Source: Ceratopteris richardii
Taxonomy: Eukaryota > Streptophyta > Polypodiopsida > Polypodiales > Pteridaceae
Reading direction: 5' to 3'
NCBI GenBank assembly: GCA_020310875.1
Contig: CM035423.1
Span: 135,059,696-135,123,695, forward strand
Length of the DNA: 64,000 bases
Positions 54,323 to 64,000 of the stretch are shown here, in pieces. Both the position numbers and the translations under genes were made by a program. The notes beneath the pieces are model-generated. The model was not told the origin of the DNA. It was given only the letters and a program-made list of their open reading frames with translations, and did no database searches. Each line of letters begins with the position of its first letter. The stretch's first letter is position 1.

Positions 54323-54805
54323 TCATCCCCCCTTGGGAGATTTTCATCCTTGAAAATAAATATATATACAAAATTTTAGACATACCCCCAACCCTCATCT
54401 TCTAACCTTGAAGAACATGTTTTAATCTTGCTGGTGGGATTCACCTCGTAATCCAGATGAATAGGGGGGATTCTACTATATGATGCTCACCCAAATGATT
54501 CCAAACACCATCTAACTTTGCACTTGATAAATTGCTATAAGTCGAAAGTAGGGAATGAATAATAAAGCCAATTCATTGTTATTTCATTGTGCTATTTGGG
54601 CACTAACATGTGAAATGGGTGGATTCAAAATACTAGTCCATTTCTAGACATCACAAATGCATGAAGTACTTTATCCTATTGGGCTTGAAAATCATATGTA
54701 GAATGTAGTGGAAAGTGTGCCATTTACTTTCAGTCAACCTCATTGTAACTTGAACAAGTCAAATCCAAAATGAAATTTACCATAGGATACTTTCTCTGAT
54801 ACCAA
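54323..54805 (-). mobile_element. TRIM L2 internal region with PBS and polypurine tract
   Basis: On the minus strand the PBS is at 54805-54794 (TTGGTATCAGAG), followed by about 450 bp colinear with the inside of TRIM L (including GGATGAAAAT), and a polypurine tract CCCAAGGGGGGATG (about 54337-54325). The 3' LTR is missing, and microsatellite begins there. Confidence 0.8.
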
Positions 54806-54947
54806 TGCAACGAACTAAACTATTAGAACACCAATTTCTAGAGAGATGAATCTCCTCCCAACCTTATGCCTCTCAATATAGCTACTAGAATCAACGAGGA
54901 CCACAAATGTAATTGAAGCCCGTAGGTGCATGTATGATGTGCACCAC
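54806..54947 (-). repeat. 5' LTR of L2, inner part
   Basis: The minus strand resembles the last part of the L LTR up to the TTGCA terminus at 54806. It is interrupted by L, whose target duplication ACCAC is 54943-54947. The rest of this LTR is at 56567-56780. Confidence 0.75.
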
Positions 54948-55395
54948 TGTAATAAAGTAAAGTCTATGATCCGAGGATCTGGCCGGTTCAGACAGATCTG
55001 AAATTGGACACCATTTGGTCATCCGTTTGTGTGGCCAAAGATCTCGAGTCTAGACTTACTGGTAGGTCATTTACTCTTGTAACCAAGTAATCCACTTAGC
55101 CTAGTGGTTAAGACTCAAGGGTGTGAAGGAAGAGGTCTTGGGTTCAATCCCCATGGGAGACATGGGGGACTATTTTGCCTAAAGAGATCTAGAGCCTTCT
55201 AGAAGCATCCACTTGAGTTAACTCGAGTTGACTAGGACACTTGGCGCACATGTAGTTACATGGCTGACACATGGTTGGCTAGTATCCACCTGCCCAAGAA
55301 GGCAATCCCCTGGAGAGAGCTATATATTGAGGCATTTGGTTGGGAGGAGATTCATCTCTCTAGCATGTGGTGGTCGTAATACTTTTTCTCTTGCA
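54948..55395 (+). repeat. 5' LTR of L
   Basis: It starts TGTAATAAAG and ends CTCTTGCA. A TATATATT lies at 55321-55328, unusually close to the 3' end. A tRNA-like segment is at 55097-55151. Confidence 0.92.
55097..55151 (+). promoter_or_regulatory. Pol III-type A and B boxes inside the L LTR
   Basis: TAGCCTAGTGG (55097-55107) fits the tRNA A box, and GGTTCAATCCC (55141-55151) fits the B box, 33 bp apart. The same pair is at 56263-56273 and 56307-56317 in the second LTR. The surrounding sequence looks like the D-loop and T-arm of a tRNA without a full cloverleaf. Transcription is not shown. Confidence 0.55.
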
Positions 55396-56113
55396 TTGGT
55401 ATCAGAGTGACAATTCAGACTGACAATTCCCAAGAACTTACAAGTTAAAGTCTTTGAGAAAAGTTTCCTAAGTTGGACAATTTTCATTTTGAATTTAAAT
55501 TGGTCAAGTTAGTATGGTTGACTCAACAGAAATGGTAAACTTTCTCTTATAGTTTACATAGGATTTTTAAACTCATTTGGATAAAGTAGTCCTCTGGTTG
55601 GGTGAAAAAATCAAATAACTGTTGGAGCAAAGTTAACCATTGTACAAACATCTAAGTTAGATGTTTCAAACAACCAAACTTCAAGTTCTCCAAAACAAAT
55701 TCAAGTGAATCAACAGTTCTCAAAGTCTAGCAAGGGATAAGAATCCCATTTTCATTACTAAAGTCCATGCACCAATTATGCCTAGAAATGGACTAGTTAA
55801 TTTGAATCCACCTAGTTCACATGTTTGTGCCTAGATCGCACATCCTGAAACTGTGAATTGGCTAGGGATGTGTTTAGATCCACCCTTATTATTCTTCACT
55901 AGTTTGTACTTTGTCTAGTTCATCATAGTGCAAAAAAGAGACAGTGTTTTGAATCATTTGGGCAGGGACACCACCACAGAGATGAGACATGTTCTTCCAG
56001 TTTTAGAACATGACCATGTTCTTCCAGTTCTAGAACATGAGGCTTGGGGGTTGCCTATAGTATGTATATAGCTCTATTTTTGAGGATGAAAATATTTTTC
56101 AAGGGGGGAAGAA

Positions 56114-56561
56114 TGTAATAAAGTAAAGTCTATGATCCGAGGGTCTGGCCGGTTCAGACAGATCTGAAATCGGACACTGCTTGGTCATCTGTTTGTGTGG
56201 CCGAAGATCTCGAGTCTAGACTTACTGGTAGGTCATTTACTCTTGTAACCAAGTAATCCACTTAGCCTAGTGGTTAAGACTCAAGGGTGTGAAGGAAGAG
56301 GTCTTGGGTTCAATCCCCATGGGAGACAAGGGGGAGTATTTTGCCCAAAGAGATCTAGAGCCTTCTAGAAGCATCCACTTGAGTTAACTCGAGTTGACTG
56401 GGACACTTGGCGCACATGTAGTTACATGGCTGACACATGGCTGGCTAGTATCCACCTGCCCAAGAAGGCAGTCCCCTGGAGAGAGCTATATATTGAGGCA
56501 TTTGGTTGGGAGGAGAGTCATCTCTCTAGCATGTGGTGGTCGTAATACTTGTTCTCTTGCA
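56114..56561 (+). repeat. 3' LTR of L
   Basis: It is a near-identical copy of 54948-55395, with the same A/B boxes at 56263 and 56307, followed by ACCAC. Confidence 0.92.
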
Positions 56562-56566
56562 ACCAC

Positions 56567-56780
56567 TCCTTTAGTACCTTCCACTAGACTCCACTAGTGA
56601 TAGGTGTATTCACCACTTGAGTTCAGTCTCTCTAGACTCAATTGAACTCACTTTAACTTGAGTTAGAAGGCTCTAGAGCTCTTTGGGCAAAACTCTCTCC
56701 CCATGCTCTCTGTGAGGTTGATCCAAGGCCTCTTCCTTCCTGACTTTGGGACTTAACCACTAGGCTAACTGGATTACCCA
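56567..56780 (-). repeat. 5' LTR of L2, outer part
   Basis: The minus strand is a diverged copy of the middle of the L LTR, including the A-box region (56767-56757, AGCCTAGTGG) and a decayed B box. About the first 130 bp of the LTR are missing. Copia M sequence begins near 56781. Confidence 0.75.
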
Positions 56781-58350
56781 AATTTGCCAAGCATCATATC
56801 TATTGATCATGTGTTTCCTTGAAAATTTTGGAAGCTCTAGAACACTTTGATCCCTGCATATATCCTTCAAGGTTCTTTCATTCACATGACCAAGCCTCCT
56901 ATGCCACACTTCTAGCTCACTTGGGTTTGGGACCCAAAGTTGAGTAGAGCTATATTCCTGGTTTCTTCTACATCAAAAGTATAGAGTTTACCATGCTTTC
57001 ACCTCTCGCTATCTTCTTGAAGCCTTGACATGGATCTTCCACATAAGCTCCATGTTAGATGACCTAACTTTTAAGCCTTTTTCAACTATTTGGTCTACAC
57101 TTATTAGGTTTTTAGTAATATTGGGTACATAGAAAACCTTACTCAGAATGTTTGCCCTCCCATTGGGAGCTTTGACATTCCAATGCTTTCCACATTGTGT
57201 TTGGTATCATCCCCTATTTGTACTTCATGCTTATACTTGGATTTTTCCAAGTGTGATAGAAGAGCAACATTGCTTTTAACGTGGTTTGAACAACCAAGGT
57301 CTATATAGAAAAAATGCTCATCTTATTTATCTTCTTTGTGACACAAATTCATTTAATGAATCTTCATGTGATCGATCCTCTGAGTAGATGTTGTAATCCC
57401 TTCTGTTGTGATTTCTATTCTTGTTGTTGTAGTTTTGTTCACTTCTACCTCTTGTGTTGCCTTATCCACCTCTATCTCCTCCTCTCTAAGTTCTTCCATT
57501 GAACCATCAATTTTGAGTGGTCTTGTTGGTCTTGTTAAAAATGGCACAAGGTTGAACTGCTTGCCCTTTTGAATTCTCTTGCTTTCCTCCTTTCTTCGTC
57601 CCCTTCCACTTGCTCTTGCCCACATAGTTGTCTTGGGAAATTTTTTCCTCATCATCCTCCTTCTTTCCTTTGTTCTTCTTATTTTTCTTGTCTACATAAA
57701 GAGCAACTGTTGAGTTACCTTGATAAGAATTACCTTCCTTCAAGTTTTTCTTGGCTTCTTAATTGAAGAGTTTTCCAAGAAATATGTTGAAATCAGGTGT
57801 GTTCACATCCATGATAAGATCATAGGATGTTGTGAATGATTGCCATTGCTTGTCATTTGTAATTCCATTCAAGATCCACCTCATAATAGCATCTTCTTCA
57901 ATCAATTCTCTAATTGACGCTAATTGATCTGCAACCTCCTTGACTTTAGTGATAAACTCTATGATTGTTTGCTTTGGTGTCTTCTTCATTTGGTCGAACT
58001 CATTCCATACGTGATTCTTCCTAGCTTTGGTGCTAGCAAAGAAGAATGTCTCAAGTGCATCCTAGGCTTCTTGTTATGTTTTGAAACCTCTAATGTGTGG
58101 TGACAAGAAATCAGAGATAGATTTTAAGATACAAGACCTAGCTCAACCATCTCTTTCACACCATAGTGTAAGCTTCTCGGTCTCTTCTACTGTAGCTCCT
58201 CCTTTTGGATCTTGGAGTAGGCATAATTTCATCACCTTCTATAATTCCATAAAGATTTCTACCTTGCAAGTAAGCTTGCATTCTGATTTTCCAAGCATCA
58301 TAGTTTTTCCTATCAAGCTTCTTAATCATTGAAGGAAAACCATCACCCAT
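56781..58350 (-). pseudogene. copia M gag, protease, GAG-pre-integrase
   Basis: The ATG at 58350 begins a copia gag (KLDRKNYDAWKIRM) of a family other than A/B/O. A UBN2-like capsid piece is at 57989-57759, a Lys-rich stretch at about 57743-57560, and a decayed zinc knuckle near 57540. The protease flank (SNHV-like) is near 57280-57270, and GAG-pre-integrase (VWHRRLGHVNERTL) near 56930-56860. It is cut off by L2 at its 3' side. Several frameshifts are present. Confidence 0.82.
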
Positions 58351-58359
58351 CTTGATGTA

Positions 58360-58371
58360 GCTCTAATACCA
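58360..58371 (-). other. Primer-binding site of copia M
   Basis: The minus strand reads TGGTATTAGAGC, the initiator tRNA-Met site with one change, 10 bp upstream of gag. Confidence 0.85.
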
Positions 58372-58374
58372 TTT

Positions 58375-59415
58375 TGATTACTTGGAGAAGTTTGAAAAGT
58401 AGAACTCTGATGATTGGAGTGTTGATATTTGGTCTTGCTAACTAGCATAGATCCTCCCTTTTGTCTATTTGAGATTCTAATACACCTTATAATCTTCAAG
58501 TAGATGATATAAACACCCTATGTTTATTGGAAGATCACTAAGAAAATTTTGATTCAAAATAGATAGCTTTGCACATAAGCTAGTTCATGGAACTTTCTAT
58601 TTATGGATGAATCATGCAAATTCTAATGCTTTGTACTCCCAGCATGATTACAATTGGCTAAATTACTCTTAGAGGATGGTGTCTTATATGATCGAGTAGC
58701 TATTATGTAGAAGAATAAAATTTATAATCAAGCTATGTTCTAATTATAAGCTTAGCATTGAGAAGATATCAACCTAACTTTTCGGGAATGTGCAAAGATT
58801 GACCTTAATAGCTGAAGAGCTTTGTTTCTCATAATCTATTGAACCAAATGATAGAAAATTTTGTACACATAAAGTGGACACTAATAGCTTCCAAATGGGA
58901 CCTTATCTATGATCATTGAACCTCTAAGGAATGAGAACAAACCCTTGCAAGTCATCAAACTTTGGTGAAGATGATGCAGAGAAATAGAAGATGAGCAAGG
59001 AGATGATGAAATGATTGCATAAATCATCTAAACATATTGTACAACTTCTCTTGAGCCTATATATAGAATCTTTGGGACCTCCTCATGGATTTCAATGATT
59101 TTAGCAAACGATTTGAAGTCAAAGAAGTAACAGGTTGATGAGACTCATTCTCTTTTCCTATGAACTAATGAGTTTGGAGAATCAATTTCAAATGACTCTT
59201 GGTAGTTGGTTGAACATCAAACTCTAGAATCTTAGCCTTTTCTTATCATCTTGTTCATCACCTAGTGAGAATAAAGATCTAAAACCATAAGTGATCGTGG
59301 ATTTTACAAAGATAGAGATTGACAAGGAATATCTTGACATTAAGGTTCACTTCAAGAATGAATTTAGGCCAAGAACAAATCCTTCTCAAGAATGGTGAAG
59401 GCTTGATGTTCTAAG
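58375..59415 (-). repeat. Putative LTR shared by copia M and N
   Basis: The stretch lies between a polypurine tract of N (minus strand GAGGGGGAGC, about 59425-59416) and the PBS of M. A TATATATA box near 59058-59070 (minus) fits an LTR promoter. The inner end TAATCA is 58380-58375. The outer terminus lacks a clear TG, so the limit is approximate. No second copy is in the window to confirm it. Confidence 0.55.
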
Positions 59416-59923
59416 AGCTCCCCCTCAAGCTAAAGCATGCTTAAGTCTTTAATCTTTGATGATAAAAAATCTTGCAATTGATTTAAACCTACAAAGTTTA
59501 ACTCCATCAAGAGCTTTCTGCTACTTGTTTTTTTGTTGGAACAAAAGAAACATCAATTTCCTTTGCCAAGGGCTTCTTCCTGATGAAGTGATAATGAACC
59601 TCTATATGTTTGGTTCTTGCATTGTATACATGATTTGTTGCTAAGTGCATTAAGCCTATGTTGTCTCCAAATATGTGAGGTTTGGAACTCACAAGTCCCA
59701 AGTCTGCATATAACTCCTTCAACCATATTGTTTCTTGAGATGTTATGGTCAAACCTCTATCTTCAATTTCCATTGAGGATAGTGCAATTGTAGGTTGCAT
59801 CTTGGAACTCCATGACGTAAGCTTAGATCCTACAAATGCTATAAATCTTGATATACTTCTCTTATCATCCCTAGATCTTGCTCAATCTCCATTTGAGTAC
59901 AACTTGAGATCCAAATATGATGT
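59416..59923 (-). pseudogene. copia N RNase H C-terminus and polypurine tract
   Basis: The minus strand carries the end of copia RNase H: a decayed SDWA region (about 59910), QPTIALSS, then ARTKHIEVHYHFIR and the tail to about 59507, then untranslated sequence and the polypurine tract. It belongs to the same type as M, not to the A/B/O family. It is broken at 59923 by the insertion of copia O. Confidence 0.82.
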
Positions 59924-60153
59924 TGTTGGAGTTAGACGTCTATGAAAGCACGCGAACATCACAAGGAAGTAGAAGAATCTTGGAACACAACACACAATAC
60001 TTAAGGTGTTACCACTAGAATGTACAAAGATAAGTAGCTCGTTAGGGCAATAGGCTTATATACAATCTAGGGGAAAAAAATCCCTAAAGAGGAAAAAAGG
60101 TGCCCCGGTGGTCCTAGTGTGTTCACACACATCACTACCTAAATATATCAACA
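59924..60153 (-). repeat. 3' LTR of copia O
   Basis: The 230 bp read on the minus strand from TGTTGATATATTTAGG to AACTCCAACA. The polypurine tract (minus strand CCAAGGGGGATT) is at 60165-60154. Confidence 0.93.
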
Positions 60154-60227
60154 AATCCCCCTTGGCAGTGATGCAGTGAACAAGGAGTTGTCACTCATGT
60201 ATAAGGAAGTGCCAAGCTATGTGGAAA

Positions 60228-61060
60228 TCACTCCACAAAAGGAAGTAAGCCCAAAGCTTTGCGGAAAGCTTCAAACTTCTCCCTAGGCAGAGCCTTCGTG
60301 AAAAGGTCTGCAATGTTCTCCTGCGTGGGCACATATGCCAAGCTGATCTCCCCAGCAGAGAACCTCTCCCTAACATAATGATAATGCACCTCAATGTGCT
60401 TAGTGCGAGCATGGAACACAGGGTTCCTCGCAACTGCCAATGCACTCTGACTGTCAGTGAAGATGGTGGTGGCAGAAGACTGACCAACACCCAAATCAAC
60501 CATAAGGCATCTGAGCCACACACACTCAACAGTCACTGTGAAAGATGCCCTATACTCAACCTCACAACTTGAAGTGGCCAGAGTAGGTTGCTTCTTGCTC
60601 AACCAAGATATACATGAGCTACCAAGCATGAATCAAAAGCCACTAGTGGACACACGAGTGTCATAGCAACCAGCCCAATCAGAGTCAAAAAAAGCATGCA
60701 AAACTGGCAATGGTGATCCCCCCTTGGGATAAAACAACCCAAGTAGCCAAGTACAACTCAAGTAGTGAAAGATGCGCTTAACCGCTTGCCAATGCTTGAC
60801 TCCTAGGCAATGCATAAACCTACTCATCTATGAGATAGCAAACTTAATATCTAGACAAGTAATGAATAAGTAAATCAAGAAACCAGCAGCCTGCTGATAG
60901 AGAACAACATCAAATGCATCTCCAACATCATGAAGACTCAATCATAAACCTGTCTCCATAGGAGTAGCAATAGGTTTACAATCTTCAACGCCAAAACGCT
61001 GCAATAATGTGTCAATATATTTCGTTTGACACAAAGCCCTTCCACCATCAACATGCATAA
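60228..61060 (-). pseudogene. copia O RNase H
   Basis: The open pieces 60827-60633 and 60629-60228 meet at a TGA in the region before FMLGSSCISW. Motifs SDWAGCYDT, SWLSKKQP, FTDSQSALAVARNP and the HYHYVRERF tail are all present. Only one or two changes break the RNase H part. Confidence 0.9.
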
Positions 61061-61975
61061 ATTGAATGCCCATTTAATGATGCAAATGCCCCAAATTAGA
61101 CACCTCAAAATGAGGCATGTAAATCAGCCTTCAAATCAGCAATATGCTTCTCATGAGGACCAGTGACCAGCATGTCATCAACATACACCACAATGATCAG
61201 AAGTACATCATTAGCCCGCCTCACATATAAGGTGCTTTTAGTTGAATTGTTCTCAAAACCATGTGCAATCAGATAGGCATGTATCTTTTCATACCAAGTA
61301 CGTGGTGCTTGCTTTAAACCATATAAAGCCTTCTTTAACTTGCACACCTGGTTTTCATGCCCTTTCTGCACAAAGCCACGGGGCTAAAAAACATACACTT
61401 CTTCATGCAAGTCATCATTCAAAAATGTTGTTTTAATGTCCAACTGATGTACATTCCAACCATGATGAGCTGCAAGTGCACAGATGCTATGAACATTAGT
61501 CATTCAGCAAGTAGGAGCAAAGGTTTCATCAAAATCAATGCCTCTTTCCTGCGCATAACCCTTTGCAACAAGCATAGCCTTATACATATCAACTATACCA
61601 TCATGTTTACACTTCAGCTTGTATACCCACTTAGTGCCAGTGGCCTTCTTGCCAAGAAGCAAGTCACATAAAGACCAAGTACCATTCTTCATTATAGCAT
61701 CATATTCAGATTGCATAGCAGCCATCCAATTTTTTGAATTTTGTGCTTCATCAAACGAAACAGGCTCAGTCTCATCACAGAGACTTGATGCAGCCATAGC
61801 ATAGCAATCTGATGGAAAAGAGGCACTATGAGAGCCTGATTGAGTATGATATGATAGAGGTGCATTTAATTTGTTGTCACGCAAAGTTTGCACCAGCCAT
61901 TTTGGCATAGTTTTTGCCTCATCAATATCATCTCTCTCATCAACAAGTGCATCATGTAAATCTACATCAGAAATG
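61061..61975 (-). pseudogene. copia O reverse transcriptase
   Basis: The piece 62046-61504 covers the RT fingers (NGTWSLCDL, GTKWVYKLK, DFDETFAPTC). A second piece, 61371-61105, has the catalytic YVDD (codons 61185-61174). A frame break between them near 61500-61380 includes a stop in the region after the palm start. Confidence 0.9.
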
Positions 61976-62150
61976 AGGCTGAGAAGTTGCCTCATTAGGA
62001 CCAGCACTAGACTGTCCACCTGTAAAAAGAGGCAGCAAAGTATCATACATGTCTTTACGTCCTAATGAGGCTGAGAAGTTGCCTCATTAGGACCAGCACT
62101 AGACTGTCCACCTGTAAAAAGAGGCAGCAAAGTATCATACATGTCTTTAG
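61975..62150 (-). repeat. 92-bp tandem duplication in copia O pol
   Basis: The 92 bp from 61975 to 62066 are repeated from 62067 to about 62150 almost without change. The length is not a multiple of three, so it also shifts the frame between integrase and RT. Other copies (A, G) have a single unit. Confidence 0.92.
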
Positions 62151-63020
62151 AGCTAACAAATGTCTACTTAGTACATGAAAGCAATGGCTGAATAGCATCT
62201 TCCACAAAAACAACATCACGGCTAACCAGAATGCATTTAGTATATGGATGATGTAGACGATAGCCTTTACTTTCAAAACTGTACCCAACAAAAATACATT
62301 TTACTGCTTTATCATCCAATTTTCTGCGATGTTGTTCAGGTAATAATGCATATGCCAAACAACCAAAAACACGCAGATGAGCAATAGATGGCTTGTGATC
62401 ATGCCAAGCCTCATATGGAGTGATACATTGCAGTGCTTTAATGGGACACCTGCTAAGTACATATGTTGCACACATGACAACCTCAAGCCAAAAACTATGT
62501 GGTAAAGCCTGACTCTTGACCATACACCTCGCCATCTCCATGAGTGATCTGTTCTTTCGTTTAGCAACTCCATTCTGTTGAGGTGTATACGACACTGTAC
62601 ACTAGTGTTTTATCCCACGTTCAGCTAGAAATGCATTAAAATCAGAAGACATATATTCCCCCCCTTGATCAGAACGGAGGGTGCCCATTTTACATGCTGA
62701 CAAATTTTCAACCAAAACCAAGAACTTTTTGAAGCACATGAACACTTCGGACTTTGCCTTCAATGGATATACCCATGCATGCTTAGAAAGATCATTGATG
62801 AAAGTCATGAAGTAAAGATAATTTCCAAAAGAAGGTGTCTGCATAGGACCATAGACATCACTATGTACAAGCTGTTGTTTCTAAGTAGCCCGAACTGAAC
62901 CATCTTTTGGAAAGGAGGAATGCTGCATTTTGCCCAAAATACATCCTTCACAAACATGTTTTCCAGGTGCCTCAAGTTTGGGCAAAGAGGACACCATATA
63001 GATTTCTGCAAGTGTAGCAA
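62151..63020 (-). pseudogene. copia O integrase
   Basis: The pieces 63020-62805 (GAG-pre-integrase end), 62844-62602 (core start, FINDLSKHAW, DQGGEY) and 62595-62164 (TPQQNGVAKRKNRSLMEMAR, then the C-terminal part) follow in order. A stop near 62600 and a shift near 62830 separate them. Confidence 0.9.
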
Positions 63021-64000
63021 ACTAGCAAAATTTAGATGACCAAAGTGTGCATGCCAAAGCTTTGCATCTCACATAGCCTGAGAATCATGTATTGCACATG
63101 CCGAATCACTTACAGATCTTTCATAGTCTATGAGCTTATACAACCCACGACATAAAATGCCAGAAGCAATAATCACATCGCCATTTGACAGATCATGAAC
63201 TGTACATCTGTCATCGACAAATTTTACAACCAAGCCAATCTTGGCTAATGCAAAAGTTGATAACAGATTTTTCTTGATCCTTGACACAAACAAAGCATCT
63301 GACCAAGTGAAAGAACTACCATCAGTAGTAGTCAAAATGATTTTACCAACTCCCATAACACGATAAGAGGAGTTGTTGGTGCATGTAGCAGCATTACGTG
63401 TAGGGGCAGGCTTAAGTGAAGAGAAGAAACTGTGCTGTGAGGTAATATGTTTGGTTGCCCCACTGTCAAAGTACCGAACATCTCAGTCTATTGCAGACAT
63501 GCACTACTCATGAGAAGATGGGCCAAAACTGCAAACAGTAGTAAACGCCCATTCTTCTTCCTGCACAAGATTAGCAGACTCTATTTTTGGTGTAGAGGCC
63601 TCTGCAACGACCATTCTGGCCTCTTTCTTCTTTGCCTCTTTAGCAGTCAGTTTTGGACAGTTCTTTATGATATGATCGTTTCCTTTACAGTACTTGCAAA
63701 ACAATTTCTACTTTTCTAATTTCTTTTCATCTTTGTCATCCCTCTTCGATTGTGCAGAATTAGCAGATTTTTGCTTACTAATTGAAGAGCTCCATTTTCC
63801 TTTGCCCTTCTGACTAGCCAGGAAAGCTTGATCTGCAACACGCATAATGGACCTATTTTGCCTGGATTGATCTTCCTGCAACAAAACAGAGACTAACTAT
63901 TCAAATGACAAGGTGTTTGGATTGCCTTTCATCATCAATCGAAGAGTACAAGCAAAGCTCTGATATGAATCAGGAAGACCATTCAGAACGGTCTGCACAA
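63021..64000 (-). pseudogene. copia O gag end and protease
   Basis: The minus strand holds gag from the window edge, the zinc knuckle CKYCKGNDHIIKNC (63704-63660), and the protease YFDSGATKHIT (about 63475-63440). Next is the post-protease region 63356-63069, which runs to GAG-pre-integrase. Stops lie near 63710 and 63490. Confidence 0.9.

Larger units (their letters stand above)
54948..56561 (+). mobile_element. TRIM-like element L, TSD ACCAC
   Basis: Two LTRs of 448 bp (54948-55395, 56114-56561) are about 97 percent alike by eye, so the insertion is young. The PBS is TTGGTATCAGAG at 55396-55407. The 718-bp inside is non-coding, and the polypurine tract AAGGGGGGAAGAA (56101-56113) precedes the second LTR. 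ACCAC is at 54943-54947 and 56562-56566. Its total of 1.6 kb is larger than a classical TRIM because of the long LTRs. Confidence 0.93.
59924..64000 (-). mobile_element. copia O (same family as A and B/G), runs off the right edge
   Basis: On the minus strand, gag end, protease, integrase, RT, RNase H, polypurine tract and 3' LTR follow in order from 64000 to 59924. It is the least decayed member of the family here, keeping many CAG codons that are TAG in copia A. It is inserted in RNase H of copia N. Its 5' part and target duplication are outside the window. Confidence 0.92.

Noticed and set aside
52837-54405. A 522-codon open frame rich in His, Thr, Tyr and Met, and several shorter ones on both strands.
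   Set aside because: They are translations of the ACATGCAT/ACAC microsatellite, which is open in several frames because its units rarely form stops.
55094-55160. A possible tRNA gene, with A and B boxes and a T-arm-like GGTTCAATCCC.
   Set aside because: No acceptor stem or anticodon arm pairs convincingly, and the segment is part of both LTRs of L. Kept as a Pol III-like motif only.

Overview
The window is a block of plant transposable elements. I see no host gene, rRNA gene or functional tRNA gene. Primer-binding sites complementary to initiator tRNA-Met or tRNA-Asp, a plant-type Ty1/copia family present in at least four copies, two related Ty3/gypsy families, a chromodomain gypsy element and several small non-autonomous LTR elements all point to a land plant with a large, repeat-rich genome. 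The species cannot be named from the sequence, and a non-flowering lineage is only a guess.

Positions 1-52645 read as one nest. The outermost copia (here Z/J) enters at the left edge in gag and ends with its 3' LTR at 52439-52645. Into it were inserted: a second copia of the same family (B/G); a chromodomain gypsy element I (34374-39694, TSD ATAGT); a gypsy element F (41113-51117), which itself carries a non-coding LTR element H (45927-50969); and a 741-bp TRIM, K (51281-52021, TSD TGTGA). Copia B/G in turn holds copia A (1866-6496, TSD ATATA) and gypsy D (5' LTR 30654-31533, TSD GTCAC). Gypsy C (about 8926-23705) lies against the truncated B LTR. The two LTRs of D face opposite ways, its TSD reads as the reverse complement on one side, and the two halves of B/G are in opposite orientation. 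This is best explained by an inversion of about 22.5 kb (about 1159 to 23710) after the nest had formed.

Element C is the best preserved. It has gag and pol in one reading frame broken only by TAG codons, and a 2107-codon pol with intact RT, RNase H and integrase residues. It also has a duplicated H2C2 zinc module, a second retropepsin-like domain after integrase, and a very large third ORF of unknown function (18810-23120). Element D carries, in its untranslated leader, about 33 units of a 23-bp-period array with the core GATACGATAC.

Right of the nest are about 1.5 kb of alternating purine-pyrimidine microsatellite (52797-54322), and a TRIM (L, 54948-56561, TSD ACCAC) inserted in the LTR of a related TRIM (L2). 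Next comes a minus-strand copia of another family arranged RNase H - LTR - PBS - gag (M/N). Last is another minus-strand member of the A/B family (O), which runs off the right edge. Almost all coding parts are decayed. Many stops are TAG where sister copies have CAG, as expected for deamination of CHG-methylated cytosines.
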